Part shown: positions 1-8,376 of the stretch, piece by piece
Numbering within the stretch: position 1 is the first letter of the stretch
Layout of the letters: the number at the start of each line of letters is the position of its first letter
From: Haloferax mucosum ATCC BAA-1512
GTDB taxonomy: Archaea; Halobacteriota; Halobacteria; Halobacteriales; Haloferacaceae
Assembly (NCBI RefSeq): GCF_000337815.1
Contig: NZ_AOLN01000018.1
Location: forward strand, 310,001 to 374,000
Direction: 5' to 3'
Length of the DNA: 64,000 nt
Made by a program: the position numbers and the translations under genes
Notes under the pieces: generated by a model
The model's input: the letters and a program-made list of their open reading frames with translations, nothing else
What the model was told of the DNA's origin: nothing
Databases searched by the model: none

Positions 1-1276
1 AGATAGTGTATCCGCGGATGATTTTGATGCCGCCGACGGTCGAACCGGCCGCACCGCCGAGCGTCATCGCTCCGGAGAGAAGCAGTTTCCCGCCGTCCGA
101 CCACTGACCGAGCGGGGCGGCCTGAAAGCCGGTACACGAAAGCGCGCTGACCCAGTGGAACGCCGAATCGCGGACGACGTCGGCTTCCAGGCCGCCGGCG
201 AGCGTCGAGAGTCCGAAGTAATCGGCCGTTTCGACGAACGCCGTGCCGGCGGTCGCGGGAAGCGAAACGAGATTCTGAAGCGCGAGTACGACACCGCCGA
301 CGGCGAAGATGACGAACAACCACCGCGTCTGGAGGTCTGTCCACAACTTGTCGATGTCGCGGTTTCGGAGGATGGTGTAGTGGATGGGAAAGGCGATTGC
401 GCCGAGCGCCATGATGGGCAACAGAATCGTCTCGATGAGCGGCGAGTTGTACGTCCCGATGGAGTTGTCGGTGACGGCGAATCCGCCGGTCGAAAGCCCC
501 GTCATCGCGTGGTTGAGCGCCTGCCAACCGGCCTCCCACAGGGGAAGCGCCGCGCCGTAGTCGCTCGTTCGGATGGCGACAAAGAGGACAGCGACAGAAA
601 GCAACGTGTAGCCGACGAAAATCTTCCAGACCGTCCGAACCGTCGAGACGACGCTCGGGTGAATCTTCTCCTCGCGGGCCTCACCGCGATAGAGGGCGTA
701 ACTCCCGCTTCCGGGCCGCGAGAGAATCGAGACGGTGAGGACGATGACACCCACGCCGCCGACCCACTGGATGAGAGAACGCCACCACTGAATCGTCCGC
801 GGAAGCGACGGTTCGTGAATCCCCATCGTCAGACCACTGCCGGTCCAGCCGCTCATGCTCTCGAAGAGCGCGTGCAACGGGTCTCGGAAGTAGACGAGAC
901 TCGACTGGCTGTATTCGACGCCCGCCGGGACGAGCGCGGTAAACACCGACTCGGAGGCGAAATGGGCCGTCAGGAAAAACGGGAGCGAGCCGAACGCGGC
1001 CGTAGCGAACCAGCCCGCGGCGGCGATTATCATCCCGTGTTTCATGCGCGGTACGGGCGCTTCGTCGAACGCGCTTCGCGCACCGAGACCGACTCCGGCG
1101 GTCGCACCCGCGGCGGTGAAGAACGCGAGCGCGGCGTACCACTCACCGAATCCGACGGCGACGAGAACCGAGACGGTCATTAGCAACGATTCCATGGCGA
1201 GAAGCGACCCGACGTCGCGGCCGATAACCGCGAGGTCGGCGGGCCACCCGGCGACCAACCGTCCGCGCCGCGTCAT
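1..1276 (-). CDS. trkH: TrkH potassium uptake membrane subunit (partial, 3' end missing)
   Basis: This is the potassium-translocating membrane subunit of a Trk/Ktr system; it pairs with the cytoplasmic TrkA gate encoded just upstream. Translation of the reverse strand is open from an ATG at 1276 to the window edge (about 425 codons), so the C-terminus is missing. Filter-loop motifs of the superfamily are visible: SMSGWTGSGLT, HAMTGLSTGGFAVTDNS and SALSCTGFQAAPLG, followed by GGAAGSTVGGIK. Many hydrophobic segments alternate with short loops. The ATG overlaps the trkA stop in a TGATG junction, so the two are translationally coupled. The family assignment is secure; ion preference (K+ versus Na+/K+) cannot be read from the sequence. 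Confidence 0.93.
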   Translation of the reverse strand, partial: MTRRGRLVAGWPADLAVIGRDVGSLLAMESLLMTVSVLVAVGFGEWYAALAFFTAAGATAGVGLGARSAFDEAPVPRMKHGMIIAAAGWFATAAFGSLPFFLTAHFASESVFTALVPAGVEYSQSSLVYFRDPLHALFESMSGWTGSGLTMGIHEPSLPRTIQWWRSLIQWVGGVGVIVLTVSILSRPGSGSYALYRGEAREEKIHPSVVSTVRTVWKIFVGYTLLSVAVLFVAIRTSDYGAALPLWEAGWQALNHAMTGLSTGGFAVTDNSIGTYNSPLIETILLPIMALGAIAFPIHYTILRNRDIDKLWTDLQTRWLFVIFAVGGVVLALQNLVSLPATAGTAFVETADYFGLSTLAGGLEADVVRDSAFHWVSALSCTGFQAAPLGQWSDGGKLLLSGAMTLGGAAGSTVGGIKIIRGYTI

Positions 1277-1956
1277 CAGTGGTCCTCGTAGTGGCCGAAC
1301 ACGTCAGTCACGTCCGGCGTCGCACCCTTCGCGGAGTAGACAGTCAACAGGTCGTCTGCGCCGATAACCGTGTCTCCGCGTGGCGTAACGGGACCGTCGC
1401 TCTCCTCACGCTCGATGGCGACGATGAGTGTATCGCCGTCGAGGAGACCGTCCTGTGCGGCTTCCTGAATGGTCCGCCCCTCGATTGGTGCCTCCTCTTC
1501 GACGCGGATTTCGAACACCTCGGCGCGGTCGCCGATGCGCATGTAATCGACGATAGAGGGCCGTTTGACCGCTCGGTAGAGATACTCCGCGATGAGTCGC
1601 TGTGGGTTCTCCATCGTGTTGACGCCGATTTGCCGATAGAGACTCATGTGCTCGGGGTTGTGGACGACAGAGACGATATCCGGGATTTCGAGTTCCTTCG
1701 CCAACAGACAGACCATGATGTTGGTGGCGTCCTTGTCGGTCGTCGTGATGATAGCGTCGGCGCGGTCCGCGCCGGCCTCTTCGAGCGTCCGTTTGACCGT
1801 GGCGTCGTCGTTGAGCACGAGACAGTCGAATTCAGACGCCGCGGCCTCGGCTTTCGCCTCGTCGCGCTCGACGACGACGACCTCGTTACCGCCCTCGGTG
1901 GCGATTTCGATGAGCGGCGTCCCGATGTTGCCGGCGCCGACGACGATGATATACAT
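1276..1956 (-). CDS. trkA: TrkA potassium uptake regulatory (RCK) protein
   Basis: This cytoplasmic RCK protein gates the TrkH channel in response to nucleotides. The 226-residue protein has a Rossmann TrkA_N domain (residues 1-117) with GAGNIG at 7-12 and the acidic Glu30 at the end of strand 2, typical of NAD(H) binding. A TrkA_C domain follows at about 140-226, including the NPQRLIAEYL linker region. It has one RCK unit, half the length of E. coli TrkA, as is common in archaea. It is upstream of and overlaps trkH. RCK_C domains are known c-di-AMP targets in other organisms, so ligand control by a dinucleotide is possible but inferred. Confidence 0.95.
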   Translation of the reverse strand: MYIIVVGAGNIGTPLIEIATEGGNEVVVVERDEAKAEAAASEFDCLVLNDDATVKRTLEEAGADRADAIITTTDKDATNIMVCLLAKELEIPDIVSVVHNPEHMSLYRQIGVNTMENPQRLIAEYLYRAVKRPSIVDYMRIGDRAEVFEIRVEEEAPIEGRTIQEAAQDGLLDGDTLIVAIEREESDGPVTPRGDTVIGADDLLTVYSAKGATPDVTDVFGHYEDH

Positions 1957-2495
1957 GACGTTCCGGCGTGCGCGTCGGGTCGTGGAAAAACTATCGGCAT
2001 GTCGGTTCGACTGTCGAATCCAAAATTAGTGAACGATATATTACTGACTCAGTATTCATCCCCCCTATAATTCGGTATTTAGTGCGCCCAGTGGGCATGC
2101 GTTCATTGTGGCTGTCACTGTCGTTTTGGCGGCGAGCGGCTCAAGAGTTAGTACTACAGTGCTCACTAGGCCTTTGTCACCTCATAACACATTTGGAAAA
2201 AAGTCTGCGGCGGACGTCGAATTCGGACGCCGAACGAGGGGTCGGTCGAGGGGATGTTCGTTGGAGCGCTCAACCGCTCCGGACCGTACACTGCATACCG
2301 GCCGGTCGGTCGCGTTTCGCTCGAATCGCGCCCGGTGAGTCGAAAACGTGGACACACGCGTACACGCCAACTCTCGACGACCCGGAGCACGGGGGCGGGA
2401 TGCAGTACCACATCAGATGGCGCGACGGCTCGGAGTCGGTCGAGATATCGGTCGAACCGTCGTCGTAACCTGTCCCGCGAAAATAGTCGCGTCGC
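1957..2495. other. Intergenic region between trkA and gatA, with a possible gene fragment
   Basis: About 540 bases without a convincing gene. The part near 1990-2200 is lower in G+C than its surroundings and probably holds the trkA promoter on the minus strand. On the plus strand, the frame ending at the TAA of 2466-2468 gives a natural-looking C-terminal stretch (GESKTWTHAYTPTLDDPEHG, then MQYHIRWRDGSESVEISVEP). It has no credible start and its upstream reading is low quality, so it may be the tail of a lost gene. No RNA gene was recognised. Confidence 0.4.
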
Positions 2496-3767
2496 TTAAT
2501 TTTCGACCGCGGACGCGGCCCGGACGATAGTCTCTTCACCGAACTTCGGTCCGATGAGTTGAAGACCGACCGGTAGGCCCTCGGTCTCGCCCGCGGGGAC
2601 GGAAATCGCGGGGAGGTTTGCGAGGTTCACCGGCACGGTGTTCGCGTCGGCGAGATACATCTGGAGCGGGTCGTCGAGGCTCTCGCCGAGTTCGAACGGC
2701 GGCACGGGCATCGTCGGCGACGCGAGCACGTCAACGTCCTCGAACGCCGAGTCGAAGTCCTGTTTGACCCACGCGCGGGCGTCTTGAGCCTTCGCGTAGT
2801 ACTTGTCGTGATACCCAGCCGAAAGAGCGTACGTGCCGAGGAGGATGCGACGTTTGACCTCGGAACCGAAGCCTTCCTCGCGGGCGCGAGCGAAGGCGTC
2901 GTTCCAGTTACCCTCGTAGCCGCCGGATTTGCCGTATCGGACGCCGTCGAAGCGCGCGAGGTTCGAAGACGCTTCGGACATGGCGATGACGTAGTAGGCG
3001 GCGACCGCCTTCTCGATAGAGGGCATGCTCACCTCGTGGTACTCCGCGCCCTGTGCTTCGAGTTCGTCCAGTGCGTCCCAGAAGGCTTCTTCGACGCCTT
3101 CGTCGGCACCTTCGACCAGTTCGGTCGGGACGCCGATAGTCAATCCTTCGACGTCGCCGTCGGCGGCCGAGGCGTAGTCGGAGTCCGCACCCTCGTCGTG
3201 GGTCGTGCCGTCTCGGTCGTCGGGACCGGCGATAACGTCGAGGAGTGCGGCGGCGCCCTCTACGGTCGGCGCAATCGGGCCGATCTGTTCGAGGGAGTTC
3301 GCGTAGGCGATGAGACCGTAGCGCGAGACGAGACCGTAGGTGGGCTTGATGCCGACGACGCCGCAGAACGCGGCGGGACAGCGAATGGAGCCACCCGTGT
3401 CGCTTCCGAGCGCGAGGTCGGCCTCGCCGGCGGCGACGGCGGCCGCAGAGCCACCGGAGGACCCGCCGGGGACGCGCGTTTCGTCAACCGGGTTCTTGGT
3501 CGCGCCGAACGCGGAGGTCTCGGTGGTCGTCCCCATCCCGAATTCGTCCATGTTAGCCTTGCCGACGATAGTCGCACCGGCGTCTTTCAGGCGCTCGACG
3601 ACCGTCGCGTCGTACGGCGGGACGTACTCTTCGAGCATCGCAGACCCGCAGGTCGTCCGCAGACCTTCGGTCGAGATGTTGTCCTTCACGGCGATTGATT
3701 TCCCGGCGAGCGGGCCGTCGTCGTCGCTTTCCAGCGTCTCCTTCGTGATGAATGCGTTCAGCGACAT
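2496..3767 (-). CDS. gatA: Glutamyl-tRNA(Gln) amidotransferase subunit A
   Basis: GatA is the glutaminase subunit of GatCAB, which converts Glu-tRNA(Gln) to Gln-tRNA(Gln). The 423-residue protein has the amidase signature: catalytic Lys28 in AVKDN, the cis-Ser region GGSSGGSAAAVA at 101-112 and nucleophile Ser127 in GSDTGGSIRCPA. At 423 residues it is shorter than bacterial GatA (about 485), the difference lying mainly at the N-terminus, as in other haloarchaea. Its ATG directly abuts the gatC stop, so the two form an operon. gatB is not in this window and must be elsewhere. Confidence 0.96.
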   Translation of the reverse strand: MSLNAFITKETLESDDDGPLAGKSIAVKDNISTEGLRTTCGSAMLEEYVPPYDATVVERLKDAGATIVGKANMDEFGMGTTTETSAFGATKNPVDETRVPGGSSGGSAAAVAAGEADLALGSDTGGSIRCPAAFCGVVGIKPTYGLVSRYGLIAYANSLEQIGPIAPTVEGAAALLDVIAGPDDRDGTTHDEGADSDYASAADGDVEGLTIGVPTELVEGADEGVEEAFWDALDELEAQGAEYHEVSMPSIEKAVAAYYVIAMSEASSNLARFDGVRYGKSGGYEGNWNDAFARAREEGFGSEVKRRILLGTYALSAGYHDKYYAKAQDARAWVKQDFDSAFEDVDVLASPTMPVPPFELGESLDDPLQMYLADANTVPVNLANLPAISVPAGETEGLPVGLQLIGPKFGEETIVRAASAVEN

Positions 3768-4046
3768 TTAGGACACCCGCGGACCCTTGAAGAAGCCGTC
3801 TTCGGTCTCTGCGGCGTTCGAAAGCGCCTCTTCCTGTGTCAGTCCGTCGCGGACCTCGTCGGGGCGCATCACGTTCACCAGTTCGTCCTCGCGGTTGACT
3901 TCGGGTACCTCGTCGAGGGCGTCGAAGTATTCGAGGATGTCCGCGAACTGCGTCGTGAACTCCTCGACCTCGTCCTCGTCGAGGTCAACCCGCGCCAACT
4001 CGGCGACGTGTCGTACCTCGTCGGCGTCAACGGGCGTATCGCTCAT
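3768..4046 (-). CDS. gatC: Glutamyl-tRNA(Gln) amidotransferase subunit C
   Basis: GatC is the small clamp subunit of GatCAB that wraps around GatA and stabilises it against GatB. The 92-residue acidic protein shows the family N-terminus (DEVRHVAELARVDLDEDE), a central FADILEYFDALDEV segment and the conserved C-terminal pattern LRPD..., here MRPDEVRDGL. It is the first gene of gatC-gatA, with no gap between the genes. A weak TATA-like CCTTACT lies about 28 bases upstream of the ATG (near 4071-4077 on the reverse strand), suggesting a leaderless message. Confidence 0.93.
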   Translation of the reverse strand: MSDTPVDADEVRHVAELARVDLDEDEVEEFTTQFADILEYFDALDEVPEVNREDELVNVMRPDEVRDGLTQEEALSNAAETEDGFFKGPRVS

Positions 4047-4181
4047 GTATCGGAGGTAACGGAGACCGGGAGTAAGGGTTTCGGTGTGCGACGTTTCGTC
4101 TTTGTTGCGTTCTCCGAATTTCCGGACCTACTTCGGCCGCGCAATCGGAAATCTACCCAATTTCGTCCTCGACTCGCCGTC

Positions 4182-4189
4182 AGATATAA
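4182..4189 (+). promoter_or_regulatory. TATA-like box of tfb
   Basis: AGATATAA centred 27 bases before the ATG at 4213. This spacing fits a leaderless transcript that begins at or next to that ATG, and supports the longer of two possible tfb starts. Confidence 0.6.
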
Positions 4190-4212
4190 GTAATCGCCCT
4201 CAATACGAATAG

Positions 4213-5250
4213 ATGGAGAACGACCGTTCCCAGTTGCTTCTCTCGCACACAATGACAGAAAGTGTCCGACGTTTCACGACCGACAACGCGCGCGTGCGCA
4301 ATCAGAAATCTAGAGATACCAAGCAGAGCGAAAGCGACCGAGAGCAGACGCTTTCGTGTCCCGAATGCGGCTCGGAGGCTCTCGTCTCCGATTCGGAACA
4401 CGGAGAGACAGTCTGTGACGAGTGTGGTCTCGTCGTCGAAGAAAACGAGATAGACCGCGGGCCGGAGTGGCGCGCGTTCAATTCCTCGGAGAAAGACCAG
4501 AAGTCCCGTGTCGGTGCGCCGACCACCAACATGATGCACGACAAGGGGCTTTCGACCAACATCGGCTGGCAGAACAAAGACGCCTACGGCCGGTCGCTGT
4601 CGTCCCGACAGCGCGAAAAGATGCAACGGCTCCGCACGTGGAACGAGCGGTTCCGCACCCGCGACTCCAAGGAACGGAACCTGAAGCAGGCGCTCGGCGA
4701 AATCGACCGCATGGCATCCGCGCTCGGTCTCCCCGAGAACGTCCGCGAGACAACCTCGGTCATCTACCGGCGTGCACTCAACGACGACTTGCTCCCCGGC
4801 CGTTCCATCGAGGGCGTCGCCACGTCCTCGCTGTACGCCGCGGCCCGCATGGCCGACACCCCCCGCTCGCTCGACGAGATTACGAGTGTTTCGCGCGTCG
4901 AAAAAGACGAAATCGCCCGCACCTACCGCTACGTCGTCCGCGAACTCAAACTCGAAATCAAGCCCGCCGACCCCGAACAGTACGTGCCGCGGTTCGCCAG
5001 CGAACTCGGCATCTCGGACGAATCAGAGCGTCGCGCGCGTCAACTCTTGAAAAACGCCAAAGAACAGGGTGTCCATTCAGGGAAGTCGCCGGTCGGTCTC
5101 GCCGCCGCCGCAGTCTACGCGGCCTCACTTCTCACCAACGAGAAGGTGACTCAAAACGAGGTCTCCGATGTTGCGAACATCTCCGAAGTGACGATTCGCA
5201 ACCGCTACCACGAACTCCTCGAAGCCGAAGAACAGACGCAGATTCCCTAA
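4213..5250 (+). CDS. tfb: Transcription initiation factor IIB (TFB)
   Basis: TFB recruits RNA polymerase to TBP-bound promoters. The 345-residue protein has an N-terminal zinc ribbon with CxxC pairs at Cys49/52 and Cys68/71, a B-finger/linker with the GAPTTNMMHDKGLSTNIGW region, and two cyclin-fold repeats (about 135-225 and 230-335). The second ends in the helix-turn-helix VSDVANISEVTIRNRY that reads the BRE. A start at 4252 (MTESVRR) is possible, but the TATA box favours 4213. Haloarchaea carry several TFBs; which paralogue this is cannot be told from the sequence alone. Confidence 0.93.
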   Translation: MENDRSQLLLSHTMTESVRRFTTDNARVRNQKSRDTKQSESDREQTLSCPECGSEALVSDSEHGETVCDECGLVVEENEIDRGPEWRAFNSSEKDQKSRVGAPTTNMMHDKGLSTNIGWQNKDAYGRSLSSRQREKMQRLRTWNERFRTRDSKERNLKQALGEIDRMASALGLPENVRETTSVIYRRALNDDLLPGRSIEGVATSSLYAAARMADTPRSLDEITSVSRVEKDEIARTYRYVVRELKLEIKPADPEQYVPRFASELGISDESERRARQLLKNAKEQGVHSGKSPVGLAAAAVYAASLLTNEKVTQNEVSDVANISEVTIRNRYHELLEAEEQTQIP

Positions 5251-5280
5251 CCGGCCCGGTCTTTTCGTAACACGGATATC

Positions 5281-5775
5281 ATGCCGACCGTAGCCACGGG
5301 TATGGAGACCACCCGACATTTTACCGCCACAGTGTACATCGTCAACGACGGCGCGGTCGCCCTTCACCGACACGAACGCCTCGGCATCCGTATCCCGCCG
5401 GGCGGCCACGTGGACCGCGACGAACTCCCGCACGAGGCCGGCCTGCGCGAAGTCCGCGAGGAGACGGGTCTCGACCCCACGCTCGTCGACGATACCGACT
5501 CGGTTCCGGCACCCGACGGCGAGGTGCTTCCGCACCCGCGATACCAGATGCTCTACGACATCAACGTTCACGGCGACGGGTCGGTCGGCCACCAACACAT
5601 CGACCACGTCTACTACGCCCGCGTCGGCTCCCGCGACATCGACCCTGCACCGGGTGAAGCCGACCCCGACGTGTGGGGCTGGTACGACCCGACCGACCTC
5701 CGCGAGAGCGACCTCGACGAAGACACAGTACAAATCGCGCTGGACGCTATCGAAGTCGTTTCAGACGGTCGCTAA
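5281..5775 (+). CDS. Nudix hydrolase
   Basis: A pyrophosphohydrolase of the Nudix family, acting on a nucleoside diphosphate linked to another group. The 164-residue protein carries a complete Nudix box at residues 42-64, with G-x5-E-x7-REV-x-EE-x-G-L all present, so it should be catalytically competent. Substrate is not predictable. An alternative start at 5302 (METTRHFT) fits the fold equally well. It follows tfb by 30 bases on the same strand and could be read from the same transcript. Confidence 0.88.
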   Translation: MPTVATGMETTRHFTATVYIVNDGAVALHRHERLGIRIPPGGHVDRDELPHEAGLREVREETGLDPTLVDDTDSVPAPDGEVLPHPRYQMLYDINVHGDGSVGHQHIDHVYYARVGSRDIDPAPGEADPDVWGWYDPTDLRESDLDEDTVQIALDAIEVVSDGR

Positions 5776-5787
5776 CTCGCCGCTCTT

Positions 5788-5825
5788 GGCCCGTCTCGGG
5801 TCTGTCGGCCCGTCTCGGGTCGCAT
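5788..5825 (+). repeat. Two-copy 19-base tandem repeat after the Nudix stop
   Basis: Units at 5788-5806 and 5807-5825 share the 15-base core GGCCCGTCTCGGGTC. The array begins 12 bases after the Nudix gene's stop codon. Confidence 0.7.
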
Positions 5826-5833
5826 CAGCCGCC

Positions 5834-6925
5834 TCACTCCAACAGCGACCGCACGTATTTTTCGACGTGATTGTCCATCCGGCGTTTGAACCCCGCCTGC
5901 CGGGCGAGGCGGTCGAGTTCTCTGGACGCGTAGGTGCCGTACTGCACCGCCTTCTTGTCAGCCTCGGCGACCGACGACGGGACGAGACCGCTCGCGGCCG
6001 CTCGGAGGGCGACCTTCCGACGGTCGCCGTCTACGAGTAAGTCGTCTGGAAGCGGGAGTGCGGTTTCGACGACACGGTCGTGGAGAAGCGGGCAAACCGG
6101 CTCGACGCCCGCCGCGCGAAGTGCGAGCACGTCGCGTTCGAGTTGGTCGGGGAGAGTCTGAATCATCTCGCGGGCCGCGCCGCGAACCGTCTCGGCCGCG
6201 ACGCGGGGGTCGTCCGGTGCCTTGGCGACCTTGGCGTAGCCGCCGAACAGTTCGTCTGCACCCTGTCCGACCGCGAGGCGGTCGTAGCCGTCGGCGGCGA
6301 CCCGTTCCGCGAGCAGGTACAGCGGCAGGACGATTTGGATGTCCATCGGGTTCGTCCGCCCGAGCGCATCGACGAGTTCGGGGACGGCGCGTTCGAGGGC
6401 CTCGTGAGAGAGTTCGACGACGCGGAGGTCTCGACCCATCGCATCGGCGGCGTCGCGGGCGGCGGCGACGTCGTGTGAACCTTCGAATCCGGCGACGTAA
6501 CACGGGGCGTCCGGGACGCCCGCGGCGACGACCGCGGAATCGACGCCACCGGAGAACGCGACTGCGAGGCCGTCGTCGTCAACCGACCGAACCGATTCGG
6601 CGACGGCGGTTCGGACGCGTTCGAGGGCATCCTCGCGGTTCGGTTCGACGGGTGGGTCGGGGAGCGTCCAGACGCGTTCGTCGTCGCCCGCGGAATCGCC
6701 TGTCAACCTGCGAGCGTGCCCCGGCGGAAGCGAAACTGGGTCGGTGAGGTTGCGGTGGTCGAACGACCACGTTTCGGGGTCGTCGCGCTCAAAAAAGAGC
6801 GGATAGCGTCCGAGTACGTCACGAACCAGACGGTCGTCGATGCCGCCGGCGAACCCCGCGGTTCCGGGAAGCGGGTCGCGGTCGGCGAGTGCGCGGTGAA
6901 CGACCGACGTGTCTGCGCCGTGCAT
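5834..6925 (-). CDS. Asparagine-synthase-like ATP-pyrophosphatase without an intact glutaminase domain
   Basis: The C-terminal two-thirds is an AsnB-type synthetase domain. It has the PP-loop SGGVDS at residues 125-130, and the downstream GQGADELFGGY motif that contacts ATP and aspartate in true asparagine synthetases. The N-terminal 90 residues resemble only the tail of the class-II glutaminase domain; the usual Cys2 nucleophile is absent, so it would need free ammonia or a partner, or act on another carboxylate. The chosen ATG at 6925 overlaps the PHP-gene stop (TGATG), giving 363 residues. A TTG one codon upstream is less likely. Substrate unknown. Confidence 0.8.
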   Translation of the reverse strand: MHGADTSVVHRALADRDPLPGTAGFAGGIDDRLVRDVLGRYPLFFERDDPETWSFDHRNLTDPVSLPPGHARRLTGDSAGDDERVWTLPDPPVEPNREDALERVRTAVAESVRSVDDDGLAVAFSGGVDSAVVAAGVPDAPCYVAGFEGSHDVAAARDAADAMGRDLRVVELSHEALERAVPELVDALGRTNPMDIQIVLPLYLLAERVAADGYDRLAVGQGADELFGGYAKVAKAPDDPRVAAETVRGAAREMIQTLPDQLERDVLALRAAGVEPVCPLLHDRVVETALPLPDDLLVDGDRRKVALRAAASGLVPSSVAEADKKAVQYGTYASRELDRLARQAGFKRRMDNHVEKYVRSLLE

Positions 6926-7608
6926 CAAAACAGGTCAGAGAGGGCGTGTTTCACGCGGCGCTTCGCTCCACCGGCGGCCTGCTGGAACGAGATGCGCCAC
7001 GGGGTCTTGCTGCCGACGACGCTCGTTTGGCCCTCGGTGATAGCGTCGAGGATGGCGTCGGCGGTTCGCGTGTCGGTGCCGACTTCGGTGACGGCTTGGC
7101 CGACCATCTCGGCGATGTGGGCGTCGCTTCCGGCGGTCATCGGGAGGTTCCGACGCTTTGCGAATCGCTCCGCGCGCTGATTTGCAATACCGGTCAACAG
7201 TCGAGAGTTGTAGATTTCGATGGCGTCGGCCGCGGCGAGTTGGTTCCGAGTGATGTGCGGTGCTACGCCGTGGCGCGACTTCTGGAAGGGATGGGGAATC
7301 ACCGCGATTCCGCCAGCGTCGCGGATGCGGTCGAGCGTCTCATCGTACGAAAGCCCCGCTGGAATCAGCTCTTCGACACCGAGCGCGAGAACGTGCCCTG
7401 CGGCGCACGTAACCTCCATACCCGGGATTCCGACGAGGCCGTACTCCGACGCGAGGTCGGCGGCTTCGAGACTGGCGTCGATTTCGTCGTGGTCGGTCAC
7501 GGCGAGGGCGTCTAAGCCCACCGCGACCGCCTGTTCGAGGAGGTACTCGATTGGGTCTCGTCCGTCGTACGAAAGCGACGAGTGCGAGTGCAACTCGACC
7601 GATAACAC
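6925..7608 (-). CDS. PHP-domain metal-dependent phosphoesterase
   Basis: The 227-residue protein is a single PHP domain, a trinuclear-metal phosphoesterase fold. Metal motifs are in order: ELHSHSS near the N-terminus, VTDHD, GMEVTC, IPHPFQ, and GSDAH towards the C-terminus. Such stand-alone proteins hydrolyse nucleotides, 3',5'-bisphosphates or small phosphate esters; substrate here is unknown. The start is a GTG at 7608, with a TATA-like CTTTTTTAGC 27 bases upstream on the reverse strand, indicating a leaderless message. It is the first gene of a two-gene overlapping operon with the AsnB-like protein. Confidence 0.87.
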   Translation of the reverse strand: MLSVELHSHSSLSYDGRDPIEYLLEQAVAVGLDALAVTDHDEIDASLEAADLASEYGLVGIPGMEVTCAAGHVLALGVEELIPAGLSYDETLDRIRDAGGIAVIPHPFQKSRHGVAPHITRNQLAAADAIEIYNSRLLTGIANQRAERFAKRRNLPMTAGSDAHIAEMVGQAVTEVGTDTRTADAILDAITEGQTSVVGSKTPWRISFQQAAGGAKRRVKHALSDLF

Positions 7609-7836
7609 AACGTCTCCTAACGAGGGTGGCTAAAAAAGCGCCCCGGTCCCGGTGTGATTGGGGATGGTACACCACGCACAGTTCGACTCGCGTGAGCACT
7701 CGGCTTACGAGACGGTCCGCGTGCGGCGACCTACTGTTCGAACGTGAAATCGTGTGCGAATATAGATATAATACAGAGCATGACAATTATTAACATGGTG
7801 GCGAGCCGAATGTGGTGGACCACCGGAGAGAGAACT

Positions 7837-8271
7837 ATGACCGTACGAGACATCGCCCGACCGAAAGACGAGCTAGTGACCGCGACACCAGACACGTCAG
7901 TTCAGGAACTGGCGAAGATGATGGAAGACCGGATGGTCGGCTCCGTCGTCGTCGCCGATGGCGATTCGATCGAGGGTATCGTCACAGACCGCGACATCGC
8001 GCTCAAGTGCGTCGGTTCAGGGGACGATATCTCGGAAACGACGGCGAAAGACGTGATGACTGAAAAACCGTTTACCGTGGACGCCAATACCGGCGTCTAC
8101 GAGCTATTCCGGCTCCTTCACGAACACGGCGTCCGGCGCGCGCCAATCGTGGACGACGGAAAGCTGAGCGGCATCGTCACGACAGACGACCTGCTCGTGC
8201 TTCTCGAAGACGAGATGCACGAACTGACAGAGATTATCCGCGCCGAGTCGCCGCCGTACACGCCCGCGTAA
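7837..8271 (+). CDS. CBS-domain pair protein
   Basis: A 144-residue protein made of two CBS motifs (residues about 10-65 and 75-130), forming one Bateman module that usually senses adenosine nucleotides. Conserved pieces are SVVVADGDSIEGIVTDRDI and RRAPIVDDGKLSGIVTTDD. No effector domain is present, so it probably acts on a partner. The reading frame is open further upstream, but the ATG at 7837 is chosen because GGAGAG lies a few bases before it and two AT-rich boxes (7761-7771 and 7783-7790) give a short leader. Similar stand-alone CBS proteins are abundant in haloarchaea. Confidence 0.85.
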   Translation: MTVRDIARPKDELVTATPDTSVQELAKMMEDRMVGSVVVADGDSIEGIVTDRDIALKCVGSGDDISETTAKDVMTEKPFTVDANTGVYELFRLLHEHGVRRAPIVDDGKLSGIVTTDDLLVLLEDEMHELTEIIRAESPPYTPA

Positions 8272-8376
8272 CCCGTCGGTGACGGTGTTGCCGGGCGATT
8301 CGCGGCGACCGACTTATTTGAGCACATTCATGCATATAGAAAGGGTTTACAATGTGCGTTCTGACCATACCAATGA

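Noticed and set aside
155-1183. 342-codon plus-strand frame in the trkH region
   Set aside because: The reverse strand gives an uninterrupted TrkH protein with filter motifs to the window edge.
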